A stretch of 64,000 nt of DNA from Candidatus Koribacter versatilis Ellin345 (GTDB lineage Bacteria; Acidobacteriota; Terriglobia; Terriglobales; Acidobacteriaceae), in the NCBI RefSeq assembly GCF_000014005.1, contig NC_008009.1:496001-560000 (forward strand), in the 5' to 3' direction. The translations under genes were made by a program, and so were the position numbers. The notes below the pieces were generated by a model. The model had not been told where the DNA came from, did not search any database, and saw only the letters and a program-made list of their open reading frames with translations. Positions 51,220 through 62,663 of this stretch are shown piece after piece. The stretch's first letter is position 1. Each line of letters starts with the position of its first letter.

Positions 51220-52068
51220 ATGCTGAACCGAGATGCCTGGCTCGCTCGTCATCCTTATCTCGTTGCACTCGCAGACCTCGATGCCAACGTGCGCAGTACC
51301 CTTGACGGCATTGGCATTGCGCCAGCAGCCACGCCCAACTTCGAGGACTATCGCGCCGAGTACAAATCCGGTGTGCCGCTGCTTCACAGCTCCGCTCTCG
51401 TTTTCGATGTCGAAGCTCCAACCAGCTTTCTGCTGGAGCTCATCGAACGCCTATCGCGACGCTCCGATATCGGAGAACTAGCCCCGCAATGCTGGGAGCT
51501 GCATGCGCAGTTCTCGATGGATCATGGCAGTGCTGCGCGAGCCATGGCTGCACTGCTTCATCGGACAGACGAATCGGAAGCCCAGATCGGTGTACTTCGC
51601 TTCCTCGCATGGAAACTCATGCGAGTTTATTTCTCGCCAATGTTGAGGTCCTTCGATGCCTGGCGCCCTGAAGAGCAATGGCTTCTCAGCTACTGCCCCG
51701 TATGCGCGTCGCTTCCAACTATGGCTCAACTCACCGGCCAGGAGCCAGGCCGAATGCGGCACCTGCATTGTCCATGCTGCGGCACGCGTTGGCGGTTCCG
51801 GCGGACCGGCTGCCCCTTCTGCGAACGAGAAGATGATCATCGACTGGCGGTGATTGCAATCGAAGGCGAAGGCGGGCTGCGCCTGGACCACTGCGATTCA
51901 TGCCAGGGCTATCTCAAGACTTACGATGGAGAGGGAAACGAAGCCTTGCTTTTGTCCGATTGGGCGTCCCTGCACATTGATGTGCTGGCAAACGACCGGG
52001 GACTGCGAAGCTTGGGTGCGCCTCTCTTCGACCTCGCGGCACTGAGTCAAATCGCGAGCGGCACCTAG
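51220..52068 (+). CDS. fdhE: Formate dehydrogenase accessory protein FdhE
   Basis: The 282-residue protein has four zinc-ribbon/rubredoxin-like Cys pairs (YCPVCASLP, HCPCCGTRW, CPFCERED, CDSCQGYLK) in the order and spacing of FdhE. That protein binds exported formate dehydrogenases before Tat transport and is needed for their activity. C-terminal LLLSDWASLHIDVLANDRGL is also typical of the family. It starts 3 bp after the stop of the FeS/NrfD gene, so it is the third gene of the fdh operon. Its presence supports the reading of fdnG as a genuine exported selenoenzyme. Cytoplasmic. Confidence 0.9.
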   Translation: MLNRDAWLARHPYLVALADLDANVRSTLDGIGIAPAATPNFEDYRAEYKSGVPLLHSSALVFDVEAPTSFLLELIERLSRRSDIGELAPQCWELHAQFSMDHGSAARAMAALLHRTDESEAQIGVLRFLAWKLMRVYFSPMLRSFDAWRPEEQWLLSYCPVCASLPTMAQLTGQEPGRMRHLHCPCCGTRWRFRRTGCPFCEREDDHRLAVIAIEGEGGLRLDHCDSCQGYLKTYDGEGNEALLLSDWASLHIDVLANDRGLRSLGAPLFDLAALSQIASGT

Positions 52069-52091
52069 TTCACCAGAATTACTGGTCGTCC

Positions 52092-52127
52092 TATCCTGCC
52101 ACTGTTCGCTCGCATCTCCTGAATGCA
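52092..52127. repeat. 36-base element shared with 62061-62096 (copy 1)
   Basis: TATCCTG...TGAATGCA, 29 of 36 bases the same as copy 2. It lies between fdhE and the porin gene, 169 bp before the porin start. Its meaning is unknown; a regulatory role is possible. Confidence 0.45.
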
Positions 52128-52140
52128 GTCAAAGTTCTAG

Positions 52141-53862
<1,722 letters not shown>

Positions 53863-53936
53863 CACTCAGTCTCACGCTGGGCAAAACGAACTGCGCCCAA
53901 GCTAACTTGAATGTGGCTAATGTGTTCTCAGGCTTT

Positions 53937-54455
53937 CTACTTTTTTCGATCGGCTTTTCGCTTGGCCGGTCGAGACGTCCCTTTTTTCTTGGGGATGGGC
54001 AGCGATGTGGAGTATTTAATGCGCTCAAGAGAAATATTGGAGTGGGTGGCGAAGATACTCGGAACTCCGATTAAGCTTCCTTGCATCCAGGAGTTGAATT
54101 CCTTCACCCCCGGAGTGCGCACGTGCAGCAGGAAGTCTGAGTCTCCGGTCAGCGCGTAGCACTCCACAACTTCAGGCATGCGAGCGACAAGTTCTTTAAA
54201 CTCGTCCATGGCTTTCAATGTCTGTGTGTTGAGTCGAACGCTAATAAAAACGTCCAGATCGAGGCCGAGGGCAGAGGGATTCAGAAGGGCAACATAGCGT
54301 TCGATCACACCATGCTCCTCGAGTCGCTTCACCCGTCTCGCGCATGACGGCATCGATATCCCCACGCAGTCGGCTAGTTCATGGATCGGCCGTCCTGAGT
54401 CTTGCTGCAATTCGTTGAGGATCATCAGGTCCGCTTCATCAACTTTGAACGTCAA
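53937..54455 (-). CDS. Lrp/AsnC-family transcriptional regulator
   Basis: TTG start at 54455. The 172-residue product has an N-terminal helix-turn-helix of the Lrp type (VDEADLMILNELQQDSGRPI, ELADCVGISMPSCARRVKRL) and a RAM effector domain (FISVRLNTQTLKAMDEFKEL, VVECYALTGDSDFLLHVRTP). A basic tail rich in Lys and Arg follows, ending RKADRKK. Lrp-type regulators respond to amino acids. Placed next to an S53 protease gene read from the same strand, it could sense products of protein breakdown; this is inference. It converges on the porin gene with a 74-bp gap. Confidence 0.88.
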   Translation of the reverse strand: MTFKVDEADLMILNELQQDSGRPIHELADCVGISMPSCARRVKRLEEHGVIERYVALLNPSALGLDLDVFISVRLNTQTLKAMDEFKELVARMPEVVECYALTGDSDFLLHVRTPGVKEFNSWMQGSLIGVPSIFATHSNISLERIKYSTSLPIPKKKGTSRPAKRKADRKK

Positions 54456-54540
54456 AACCCGCCCCCACAGTGAAGAATCCAGTGCTCAAATTTGAACTGG
54501 AGCAAAAATAAGCGTGGGGTCGCCGCGTGTAAAGAAGGAA

Positions 54541-54581
54541 ATGGCCAGCAATCAACCCTTCAGTGGGGGACTGCCGGCCAT
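54541..54581 (-). terminator. Terminator-like hairpin after second S53 gene
   Basis: ATGGCCAGCA (54541-54550) against TGCCGGCCAT (54572-54581), nine of ten pairs. On the minus strand the hairpin is followed by TTTCCTTCTTTA, a weak T-rich tail. Confidence 0.5.
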
Positions 54582-54591
54582 CGAAGGTGCA

Positions 54592-57500
54592 CTACTGAAC
54601 GGTAATCGGTATTTGAATCGTGGTGGTATTGCCCAATGAGTCAGAGGCCCGGACAGCAAGGGTGGTCTGGTATTGGACGTCGACGGATGCTGCTGCGGAA
54701 GACGATGGCAGATTGTGAGCGTCCCCACCATATTGCGCAACCGCAGAATGCTGCCCGTATGCAAGTGTCGTGGTGGTGAACGTGGCTGTACCGTTGCTAA
54801 CGGAAGCCGTGCCTAATTGCGATGAGCCGTCGATGAACGTGACCGTGCCTCCCGCTCCCTGACCAGAAACCGTCGCCTTGAAGGTGAAAGTACTGCCATA
54901 CCCTCCGGCGGTTGGCGTTGCGCTGAGAGTAGTTGTGCTTGCCGCCGGAGAATGACTGTCATTCCCGCACCCGAAAGTGACCAAGCAGAACGCCATGAAC
55001 ACAATGAGCGAAGCAAGACGCGGTTTGCGTCCGACTGGCAGGCAGAGGAAAACGACAGCAAATGCCGCACCTGTTCCGGAGATAAGCTCAAGGTGAAGAT
55101 TTGCCTTGTGTGCGGGCGCCGAACGATGCGTACCGTTCGTTGCCGGAAAGACAGCATTCACTGTGAGCGTAGACGAAGCGGTGGAGGATCCCGCTCCGAG
55201 CGTAGCCGGGCTGAAGGAACAGGAAATCCCAGCAGGGGTTGGAGAAGGACAGGACAAGGTAATGTCGGCTGGAAATGGGCCGCCATTCGCGGTGAGAGAA
55301 AGGGCAGCGGTGGCAGATGATCCGGAAGTCACAGTCACGACCGAGGCCGTTGAGGCGAGCGTAAATGGAGGCGTGTACGTGACCGAAACTGCCGAGGCCG
55401 AGGACGCATTATAGTTCCCGTCTCCGCTGTAGTCGGCCACCACACTGTTGGCTCCCTGGTTGAGGGCCTTCCCGTCGACATTGATGGCGGCCCTCCCAAT
55501 GGAGTAGCCGCTGGCGTCAGTATCGGCATGGACGGATGTCGTGCCGAGGGTTGCCCCCGTAGTGGAATCGGTGAACGTCACCGTTCCCGTGGGGTTCATC
55601 GCTTTGCTCGAGGTCGCAAGCATGACTTGGAACGTGACGCTTTCGCCGGCGGAGATAGCGGCCTTGCTCGCATTCAATGTTGCCGAAGTCGATGCCTTCG
55701 CGATGGTGATGGACGTAGGATCGGAACTGCTTGGCGCAAACGTCGCATCACCGGCGTAATGCGCTGTCACGGAGTAAGTGCCGGGAGCCGTTCCGGTGAC
55801 AGAAAAGGCAGCATCGCCGTTTCTGAGAGCGAATGGCCCAAAGCCCACACCAGTCGTGCCAGCCGCAGTGATCAGCGAAGCGTCACCAGAAGGTGTTGCC
55901 CCTCCACTCGATGCACCGACAGCAATACTTCCGGTGAGCGTGGAACCGTATGCGATCGAGTTAGAGTCCAGCGTGAGGGTCGTAGTTGAGGAAGAGAAAG
56001 TTGTGGTTGCATCGGACCACGAATCCACCAGATTGAACGCATTGATGGTGCCGAGGCCCGAAGTGAGATCGTATCCCGCGTTCGAACTATACGAAGGCAG
56101 CACTCCAAGGAAATGAGAGGAGTCGTTCAGCGTGCAATCGAGAGTGCCGGAAGCGCATGGCATGGCATTACTGCCAAGTGAAACATCATAAAACGTGCAT
56201 GCGTTGACGGTAGTTGCTGCCGAAGTGTCGCAGGCTGCTGCGCCTGATCCGCTGTACTGCTTTCCTGCAAGTTTGTAGAGGTCGTAGTTGGCGTTTCCTT
56301 GCGAAGAATTGGTCTTCTGATTTACCAACGCCATGACACCGGCAAATGCCGGCGAAGCGAAGGAAGTTCCGCCCGCAGCCAGCATTTGGACGTCGTCGCC
56401 GGAGTCGAGGTTGCACGCGAGATCGGGTGTTACATCAGATTCGCAGAAGACGTAGAAGCTGCCCCACAATCCGCTGCCGGCAAAAAGCGAAACGTCCGGG
56501 ATGTCGCGCACCGTGTCTGCAGGTATGCCGGGAACGCCAGACTGCCATGCTGGTTTCGTGTATCCGTCTGTGCAGGTGGTGGGGTCTCCCCCACTGGAAT
56601 TCGTGCAGGCACTCGCGCCGCCGCCTCCACCTACAACATTCGCGACGTACGGAGCCAAGTCGACGTCGTTACAAAGATCTTCGGTCGTTTTGTCCGGATA
56701 CCCAAGCGATTGGTAAGCCGCTAGCAGCTGTGGATTGCCGCAACTGTTGTTCCAGGGGAGCTCCGGCATGTACGACTTCGCCGACTGTTTCGATGTGGGA
56801 TCGTTTGTGGCGTTCCAGTAATTGCTCGCGTTGAGATAGGTGCCGTAGAGATCGGTCCCGCCAACAGCGACGTTATAAGGAGTTGACCCGAGCCCGTTGA
56901 CCGCAATTCCATACCCCGCGAAGGGCTGTCCTTGATCGCACGCGGCGGAACCGGCATCGCCCGCAGAGACCATTACGGTGATACCTTCTGCTGCGGCCTG
57001 GCGCCACAATTCGTTGATCAAAGCATTTCCAGCATCGCCCAGACCGACTTCGCACTCACCGTAACTCAAGCTCATCACGGGAGCGAGCGCATTGTCGATG
57101 ATGTATTGCGCGGAGAGTTCAACGCCATCCGACGTCGTCGTGCTGGCAGAGGCCACAAAATTGATGGTGGCATTCTTCGCGATTGCACCCGACCACTCGA
57201 TATCGAGATCGGATTCACCCTCGTCGCCGAATTGGAACCCCGGATTCCCGCCGTTGTAAATCACGTTGAGTTTCTTAGCGGGCAAGCCGAAGTACGAGCG
57301 AAAGGCATCGACGTCGGCCGGGTTGATGTCACTGCGTCCCGCAATGGCGATGTTCTGGCCGGTGCCATCAATGCCGGCGTCCCAAAGAGGCTTCACGTTG
57401 TAGATCTCGGCGAAGTCCGCGGGCCCTACCGCAAAGAAGTCGCTACCCGAAATTTTCGTGTTGAACTGCGGTGCTCCCTTCGAAGGTCGCCACTTCGCAT

Positions 57501-58173
57501 CGCCCTTGTGACGGGTGACCCCACCGAAATTGGCATGCATGGGCATCAGTGGAAAATCGTTCAACTTGGCAATCCCAACCACCGCGAGCGCCAGTGCCGC
57601 TGGAATCTGTGGGTTGGTGGCGTTCGCGATCTGCAGCTTCCCGTTCACTTTGTACTGGTGAAGGGAAGTGTGAAATGCCGCGGAGAGCTGCGCATGCGTA
57701 CCGGAAAACAGAATGACATTGTTGCCCTTGGCTACGCTGTCAATGGTAAACCCGTGGGAACGAAGCCACTGCGTGATCGTGGCGACATCATGACCGTTGC
57801 TACCGAAGCGCTCTCCGAACTGTTGCGGGGTAAGCCAGTGGTGATAGGCAGTTGCCTTCGGGTTCTTCTGATCATCGAGGTATTTCTGCAGCTCGAGCTC
57901 CTGAGCGGGGCTGCGTCTCAGAATCAAAATCATTCGGCTCAACGCAAGACTTCCATCCGCCACGCCTTGATCGACGGAGGCGCGCGCCGCCGGGTAGACG
58001 TTGCCCTTCAACTCCACGAGGTTGCCGTCATCGATTGGCTGAGTAATCAGTGCAGCCGCTGAATTATTTGAAGATTGGCCGAAGGCTGTGAGAGACAGGC
58101 TGAGGATGACTAGCAGCGAAAATCGAAGGCGGTCGCAATTTCTATAAATACCCGCCGAGATCGAGCGACCCAT
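54592..58173 (-). CDS. S53 serine-carboxyl protease with pro-domain, Ig-like repeats and C-terminal hairpin module
   Basis: The 1193-residue product has a signal peptide (FSLLVILSLSLTAFG), a pro-domain (TAYHHWLTPQQFGERFGSNG) and the S53 catalytic domain. It has the acidic pair in EGESDLDIEWSGAIA, oxyanion Asp in SAGDAGSAACD, and Ser in GGTSFASPAFAGV. Extra Cys pairs occur between them. Big3-type Ig repeats follow (GTAPGTYSVTAHYAGDATF). Then come two helices around VGRKPR, FGCGNDSHSPA, and a last Ig repeat. Domain order equals that of the protein encoded at 38074-41697. GGAG lies 5 bases before the ATG. The leader carries the shared TTCGTCCCACAnnATAT motif. Secreted, acid-active protease expected. 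Confidence 0.88.
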   Translation of the reverse strand: MGRSISAGIYRNCDRLRFSLLVILSLSLTAFGQSSNNSAAALITQPIDDGNLVELKGNVYPAARASVDQGVADGSLALSRMILILRRSPAQELELQKYLDDQKNPKATAYHHWLTPQQFGERFGSNGHDVATITQWLRSHGFTIDSVAKGNNVILFSGTHAQLSAAFHTSLHQYKVNGKLQIANATNPQIPAALALAVVGIAKLNDFPLMPMHANFGGVTRHKGDAKWRPSKGAPQFNTKISGSDFFAVGPADFAEIYNVKPLWDAGIDGTGQNIAIAGRSDINPADVDAFRSYFGLPAKKLNVIYNGGNPGFQFGDEGESDLDIEWSGAIAKNATINFVASASTTTSDGVELSAQYIIDNALAPVMSLSYGECEVGLGDAGNALINELWRQAAAEGITVMVSAGDAGSAACDQGQPFAGYGIAVNGLGSTPYNVAVGGTDLYGTYLNASNYWNATNDPTSKQSAKSYMPELPWNNSCGNPQLLAAYQSLGYPDKTTEDLCNDVDLAPYVANVVGGGGGASACTNSSGGDPTTCTDGYTKPAWQSGVPGIPADTVRDIPDVSLFAGSGLWGSFYVFCESDVTPDLACNLDSGDDVQMLAAGGTSFASPAFAGVMALVNQKTNSSQGNANYDLYKLAGKQYSGSGAAACDTSAATTVNACTFYDVSLGSNAMPCASGTLDCTLNDSSHFLGVLPSYSSNAGYDLTSGLGTINAFNLVDSWSDATTTFSSSTTTLTLDSNSIAYGSTLTGSIAVGASSGGATPSGDASLITAAGTTGVGFGPFALRNGDAAFSVTGTAPGTYSVTAHYAGDATFAPSSSDPTSITIAKASTSATLNASKAAISAGESVTFQVMLATSSKAMNPTGTVTFTDSTTGATLGTTSVHADTDASGYSIGRAAINVDGKALNQGANSVVADYSGDGNYNASSASAVSVTYTPPFTLASTASVVTVTSGSSATAALSLTANGGPFPADITLSCPSPTPAGISCSFSPATLGAGSSTASSTLTVNAVFPATNGTHRSAPAHKANLHLELISGTGAAFAVVFLCLPVGRKPRLASLIVFMAFCLVTFGCGNDSHSPAASTTTLSATPTAGGYGSTFTFKATVSGQGAGGTVTFIDGSSQLGTASVSNGTATFTTTTLAYGQHSAVAQYGGDAHNLPSSSAAASVDVQYQTTLAVRASDSLGNTTTIQIPITVQ

Positions 58174-58468
58174 GGGTTCTCCGTCAAAAACAAAAGTAAT
58201 CGTCCCGAGACCTCCCCGCCGCCTGTATATCTTGAGACGATGCGAATTTCACTCGCACGAGGAGTTCGCACATTTTATTCGAGAAAAACAGATACTACGT
58301 AAAAAAATATCATGTGGGACGAAAAATATTGAAAAAACTCTCAACTGTCCTTAGTCTAACGAACCATAGATCAGGGTCTCAGAAAAAGTCGTGTAACGAT
58401 GTTTCGATGCCGAGTCCTGGTTCTGCCACCGTTGTCATGATTCATAAGAAATAACCCAGGAGAGTCCC
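58174..58468. promoter_or_regulatory. Divergent leader between S53 protease and FG-GAP gene; holds shared motif
   Basis: The complement of 58307-58323 reads TTCGTCCCACATGATAT, the same word as upstream of the first S53 gene. The middle (58268-58340) is strongly AT-rich compared with the genes around it, as promoters are. AGGAG stands before the GTG at 58469. No gene is present. Confidence 0.5.
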
Positions 58469-61400
58469 GTGGGTCACTGCGTTCGTCCCCACTATTACCT
58501 CGCAGTCATTCTGTTTGCATGCTCTTTCGTATCGGTCTGCAGCGCAGCCGGCAATTCAAAGCGTGAGACCAACGCTTATACGAAGCAGGACCTAGCGCGT
58601 ATGCGCAATGGCGTGCGTACTCATTTGCCCGCGCAACCGAGCTTCAAGGGAAAGATATTTCCCTTCAATCGCCCACCCTCGTCAGATTCATCGGAGAGAA
58701 TTCGTAACTCCGCATTGGCCCGAGCGAGTAGTTCAACCGCGTCCATGCCAGGACTACTTGGCGCACCTTATGTCCCCGCAACGATCGACAGCGACACTTC
58801 TGGCGTGTACTCATCGGCGTCCACTGATGTCGATGGCAAGAGTGGAATCGATCTGGTGACCGTGGACTATGACGGAACCTTGAACGTGCTTCTGAATGAC
58901 GGTCATGGGAAGCTGGCTCTGTCCTCCAGCAACACCTCCGCCGTGGCGCTCAATCCAGGCATCGTTTACATCGAAGTCGCTGACCTCAACCACGACGGAC
59001 ATCCCGACGTGGTTGCGATGGATGCCTCAAACAGCGCCTTCCTCGTGTTTCTGAACAATGGCGACGGAACGTTTGGCGATGCGTCGAGCGTGTCGGTGGC
59101 TCCTGCAAGTGGCGCCAACTATTTGAACGGGGGCTCCTTCGCGGTTGGCGATGTCAATGGTGACGGCATCCCAGACGTCGTGGCCATCTCGAACCTTCAA
59201 AACGGAAGCTATCCCACCTACACCACGGTTTTCTCGCAGCAGACTTTCCTTGGAAATGGCGACGGGACTTTCGCTGTTCCTGGGAGCAGTACGGACGTGA
59301 CCTTGCCGGGTTTCCAGTTCGTGCAATACGGGCAGGGAGTCGTCATCGCTGATCTGAACGGCGATAAGAAGGCCGATATTGTGACCGAGTATTACGACGC
59401 GATCAATTACTGGGTGACCGTGGCGGGTAGCCTAGGTAACGGGGACGGCTCATTCGCCGCGATCGGATCCGGTTCGGCAGTGCGCGCTGTTCTCGGCATT
59501 CATTCGGCTTTGCGCGTTCTTGATCTCAATGGCGACAAGAATCCAGACGCGGTCTTCATGGTTGGTGATGGGAACGCGTATGTTGCCCTCGGAAACGGCG
59601 ACGGTACCTTCCGCTCCTCAAACACCGTACTGCATGGTCTTCCGGCGGCCCAGGCATTTCAACTGGGCGACTTCAACGCCGACGGTTATCTCGATTTACT
59701 TGTCTTCAACATCGGCAGCCAAGCCGTCTATGCGGGGCGCGGCGATGGGACGTTTAATCCAGAGCCAAAAGCTCAGTACGGTGGAAACCAGGCTGGCACT
59801 CAGGAGCCCTCACCCGCGGACTTTGACGGCGATGGCTTCGTCGACTTCGTGATTGTGGACCCCGCGTATGGAACCGCGTCGCTCTACTACGGAAATGGCG
59901 ACGGAACGTTTGTCGCCCAGCGTGCGATTGCTCCGTCGAACTCATCTTCGACGATCCCAAACGCGCAGGAGGCTCCGAGCAACTTTGTCGCAGTGGCGAC
60001 CGGCGACGTCAACAACGATGGCCTGGCCGATGTGCTCGCTTACGACTACACGAGTCCGTTTTACACCGACTTTCGCATGTACCCGGATGTGGTGCTTGGC
60101 ATCGGCGATGGCAAAGGTGGGTTCAGCTTCACAAAGCTGGTGTCGGGTTACCAGTTGTGGATTGCAAAGGGGTTCGCGGTGGCCCCCATTGTTTCCGACT
60201 TCGACCACGACGGAAAGTTCGATTTGGTGCTTGAGACTGACACTGGCCTGTCGATTGCACTGGGGAACGCGGATGGCACGATGGGAGCGTTCAAGGCGAT
60301 CTCGCTGCCCGTCGCGAGTTCCGGCTGTTCTTTCGGAAACTTCGACGTCGGCAATATCGATAACGACTCGAACGGAAACCTCGACATGTTGATCGCATAC
60401 AACGGTGAAGGTCCGAATTGTATCGGCAACGACACCCCCTCCGGCTACTTCGTCCTGCTTGGCGATGGCAAAGGCGGTTTCGATGCCGCGTTTACCCCAT
60501 ATGGCGGATACGTGTCTGAGACCAAATTGATCGACTTCGACGGAGATGGCATTCTCGATATGGCGGTCGACGACGGTTACCAGACCGGCATCCTCATCTG
60601 CAATAGTTGCCCCACGCCCATCACGGTTCTGAAAGGACACGGCGACGGCACCTTTGATACCGACGGCGCGCACCTGGTGCTGGATGGTTGGCGCATTTCA
60701 TGGCTAGTTGTGGGTGACTACGATCACGATGGCAAGCAGGACCTGACGCTCTTGTCGCGAGGCCAGCGCGATGATGCGTCGGGTGGCCTCGTGGACGATA
60801 CCGAAGGCATACTCCTGCTAAAAGGCAACGGCGATTTTACGTTTAAAGATCCGGTGCTAATTGCGAAAGATACTTTTGCGACCCAGGCGCGATACGTCGA
60901 TTTAAATGGCGATGGGTTTCCTGACCTCATCTTTGCACTCGACATGTCATTCGAAGCGGTGCCAACTTACAGCGGCTTGGTATTGATGCAGAATCTTGGC
61001 GACGGCTCTTTCTCCGAGCCGATGAACTACCTTGAACCATTCGGTACCGAGCAAATCTCCATCGCTGACTTTAACGGCGATGGCGCGCCCGATGTGTTGG
61101 TAGCGCCCTATTTCTACGACGGATTCACTCCCTCTGTGCTGTTCTTGAACCAGGGTGGAGACTCCCTGAGCTTGACAGCAACACCGAACTCCGTGACGCA
61201 GGGCGAAGACGTGGTGCTGCGCGCTACGTTGAACGCCGTTTTAAGTGGAGCCTCTGGCTCTGTAACGTTCACGTCGAACGGCGCGGTGATCGGAACCGCT
61301 GAGTTGAGCACAGGTTCGGTCGCCGAACTTACTACATCGGAGTTACCCGCAGGAACCGACACCGTGACGGCCACCTACGCCGGAGATGCGAACCATAACG

Positions 61401-61975
61401 CAGCGACCTCGGCGGTCGCGAGTGTCTCGGTGCAAAGCTTGGCGCCTTCGTTCAGCATCAACGCCACTCCACCCTCACTGAATTTGAAGGCTGGGCAATC
61501 TGGATCGGTGACGTTGAACCTTGCGGCGAACGCCATGTTCAGTGGATCAGTCAGCTTTACCTGTTCCGGGCTGCCTGCCAGTGCGAGCTGCTCATTCTCG
61601 CCGGCTTCGGTGGCACTCGATAGCGGAAAAACTGGCACCGTTACTCTACAAATAAAGACAGCTGGCACCAGTCAGGCGCGCGCAATTACCAACCGCTCGC
61701 TGTGGACTTCTGCTGCGGGACTCGCGCTGATGCAGTGCCTGTTGCTGGTGCTGCCGATCCGGCGTCGCAAGCTCGCACGATTGTTCGCGAGATACTCCGC
61801 GGGCCTGCTCTGCCTTCTGATGTTGGTTGGCATTTCTGCGTGCGGCGGGAGCAGCCATGACAGTTCAGGTGGAACACCAACCGGCAATTCGACAATCACT
61901 GTTACAGGGAGCGCCAGTTCTGGCTCCACGACAGTGACGCAGACTGCCTTGATTTCTGTCTCAGTAACCAACTAG
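58469..61975 (+). CDS. Large secreted FG-GAP/VCBS repeat protein with Ig-like domain and C-terminal hairpin module
   Basis: GTG start with AGGAG upstream. The 1168-residue product has a signal peptide (YLAVILFACSFVSVCSAAG). About a dozen FG-GAP/VCBS units run from residue about 110 to 890 (DLNHDGHPDVVAMD, DVNGDGIPDVVAIS, DFDGDGFVDFVIVD, DYDHDGKQDLTLLS), each with the DxNxDGxxD loop of calcium-binding propeller blades. A Big3-like Ig domain and a second Ig segment follow. The C-terminus has two helices split by PIRRRKLARLF, then VGISACGGSSHDSS. Likely surface protein that binds polymers or calcium; no catalytic domain. It is head to head with the S53 gene and shares its C-terminal module. Confidence 0.82.
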   Translation: MGHCVRPHYYLAVILFACSFVSVCSAAGNSKRETNAYTKQDLARMRNGVRTHLPAQPSFKGKIFPFNRPPSSDSSERIRNSALARASSSTASMPGLLGAPYVPATIDSDTSGVYSSASTDVDGKSGIDLVTVDYDGTLNVLLNDGHGKLALSSSNTSAVALNPGIVYIEVADLNHDGHPDVVAMDASNSAFLVFLNNGDGTFGDASSVSVAPASGANYLNGGSFAVGDVNGDGIPDVVAISNLQNGSYPTYTTVFSQQTFLGNGDGTFAVPGSSTDVTLPGFQFVQYGQGVVIADLNGDKKADIVTEYYDAINYWVTVAGSLGNGDGSFAAIGSGSAVRAVLGIHSALRVLDLNGDKNPDAVFMVGDGNAYVALGNGDGTFRSSNTVLHGLPAAQAFQLGDFNADGYLDLLVFNIGSQAVYAGRGDGTFNPEPKAQYGGNQAGTQEPSPADFDGDGFVDFVIVDPAYGTASLYYGNGDGTFVAQRAIAPSNSSSTIPNAQEAPSNFVAVATGDVNNDGLADVLAYDYTSPFYTDFRMYPDVVLGIGDGKGGFSFTKLVSGYQLWIAKGFAVAPIVSDFDHDGKFDLVLETDTGLSIALGNADGTMGAFKAISLPVASSGCSFGNFDVGNIDNDSNGNLDMLIAYNGEGPNCIGNDTPSGYFVLLGDGKGGFDAAFTPYGGYVSETKLIDFDGDGILDMAVDDGYQTGILICNSCPTPITVLKGHGDGTFDTDGAHLVLDGWRISWLVVGDYDHDGKQDLTLLSRGQRDDASGGLVDDTEGILLLKGNGDFTFKDPVLIAKDTFATQARYVDLNGDGFPDLIFALDMSFEAVPTYSGLVLMQNLGDGSFSEPMNYLEPFGTEQISIADFNGDGAPDVLVAPYFYDGFTPSVLFLNQGGDSLSLTATPNSVTQGEDVVLRATLNAVLSGASGSVTFTSNGAVIGTAELSTGSVAELTTSELPAGTDTVTATYAGDANHNAATSAVASVSVQSLAPSFSINATPPSLNLKAGQSGSVTLNLAANAMFSGSVSFTCSGLPASASCSFSPASVALDSGKTGTVTLQIKTAGTSQARAITNRSLWTSAAGLALMQCLLLVLPIRRRKLARLFARYSAGLLCLLMLVGISACGGSSHDSSGGTPTGNSTITVTGSASSGSTTVTQTALISVSVTN

Positions 61976-61985
61976 GCCGTCAATA

Positions 61986-62018
61986 ACCGGCGCTCAATGG
62001 GTTCATTGCAGCGCCGGT
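61986..62018 (+). terminator. Terminator-like hairpin after FG-GAP gene
   Basis: ACCGGCGCT (61986-61994) pairs with AGCGCCGGT (62010-62018), extended inward by CAATG/CATTG past one bulged C. No T-run follows, so termination strength is uncertain. Confidence 0.55.
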
Positions 62019-62663
62019 CAGTCCTGGAAACTCACATTTCGCAGATCGTTTAGCTGTTCTTATCCTGTCACTCTTCGTACGAATCCCATGAATGCAAGCT
62101 CCGTAACTTGCGGAGATTGCGTTCGTCTGAGCGAGCCAAATCGTCCAGATTTACACCGGTTTTGTACACCGGTTGTACACACCAATCGCAGGGTTCCCGC
62201 TGTTCGCAATGCACTCTACGAGATCCGAGGACGGTTGTTTGTCGACCTCTCGTTGCGTTCGCCATCATCCTGGATCAAGTTTTCTTACAGCTCTCACATC
62301 TCAACATTGCTAATCGGGAGCGTGAAGCAGTGACATTGGATTCCCATAACGAGACCGGTCGTGAAAAGACGTGCGCTCGTTCGATCGGGCGAGACTACAC
62401 TTCGTGTGCTGAAACAGGGAGCTCAATCTGGTTTCCCTTATACCGATGGATTGATTGCTCACATTAGAACCATTCAACGTGCTCAGGTTCAAGACTCCCT
62501 CGTCAGTCGAACGGTTGAACAAGAATTGGCGTGGTTAGCGTTTTTTGGTTCTTTTATACGTGCACCGCTCTTCTAGCTCTGCTTGATCCGGAACGCCAGT
62601 TCCGTTCGAAGTTCGCGATCGATATCAAAGGCAAGTCAAAGTCTTCTGCGAAGAAGGTGCAGC
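62019..62663. promoter_or_regulatory. Long non-coding gap before FeS oxidoreductase gene
   Basis: Several short frames here have no recognisable content. Visible signals are copy 2 of a 36-base element (62061-62096), and TGTACA-CCGGT-TGTACA (62163-62179) next to a repeated ACACCGGTT. The rest, to the weak AAGAAGGTG ribosome-binding site before 62664, shows nothing I can name. Confidence 0.4.
62061..62096. repeat. 36-base element shared with 52092-52127 (copy 2)
   Basis: Same orientation as copy 1; contains TTCGTACGAA, a perfect 10-bp palindrome at 62074-62083 that copy 1 lacks. It lies about 570 bp before the FeS oxidoreductase gene. Confidence 0.45.
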
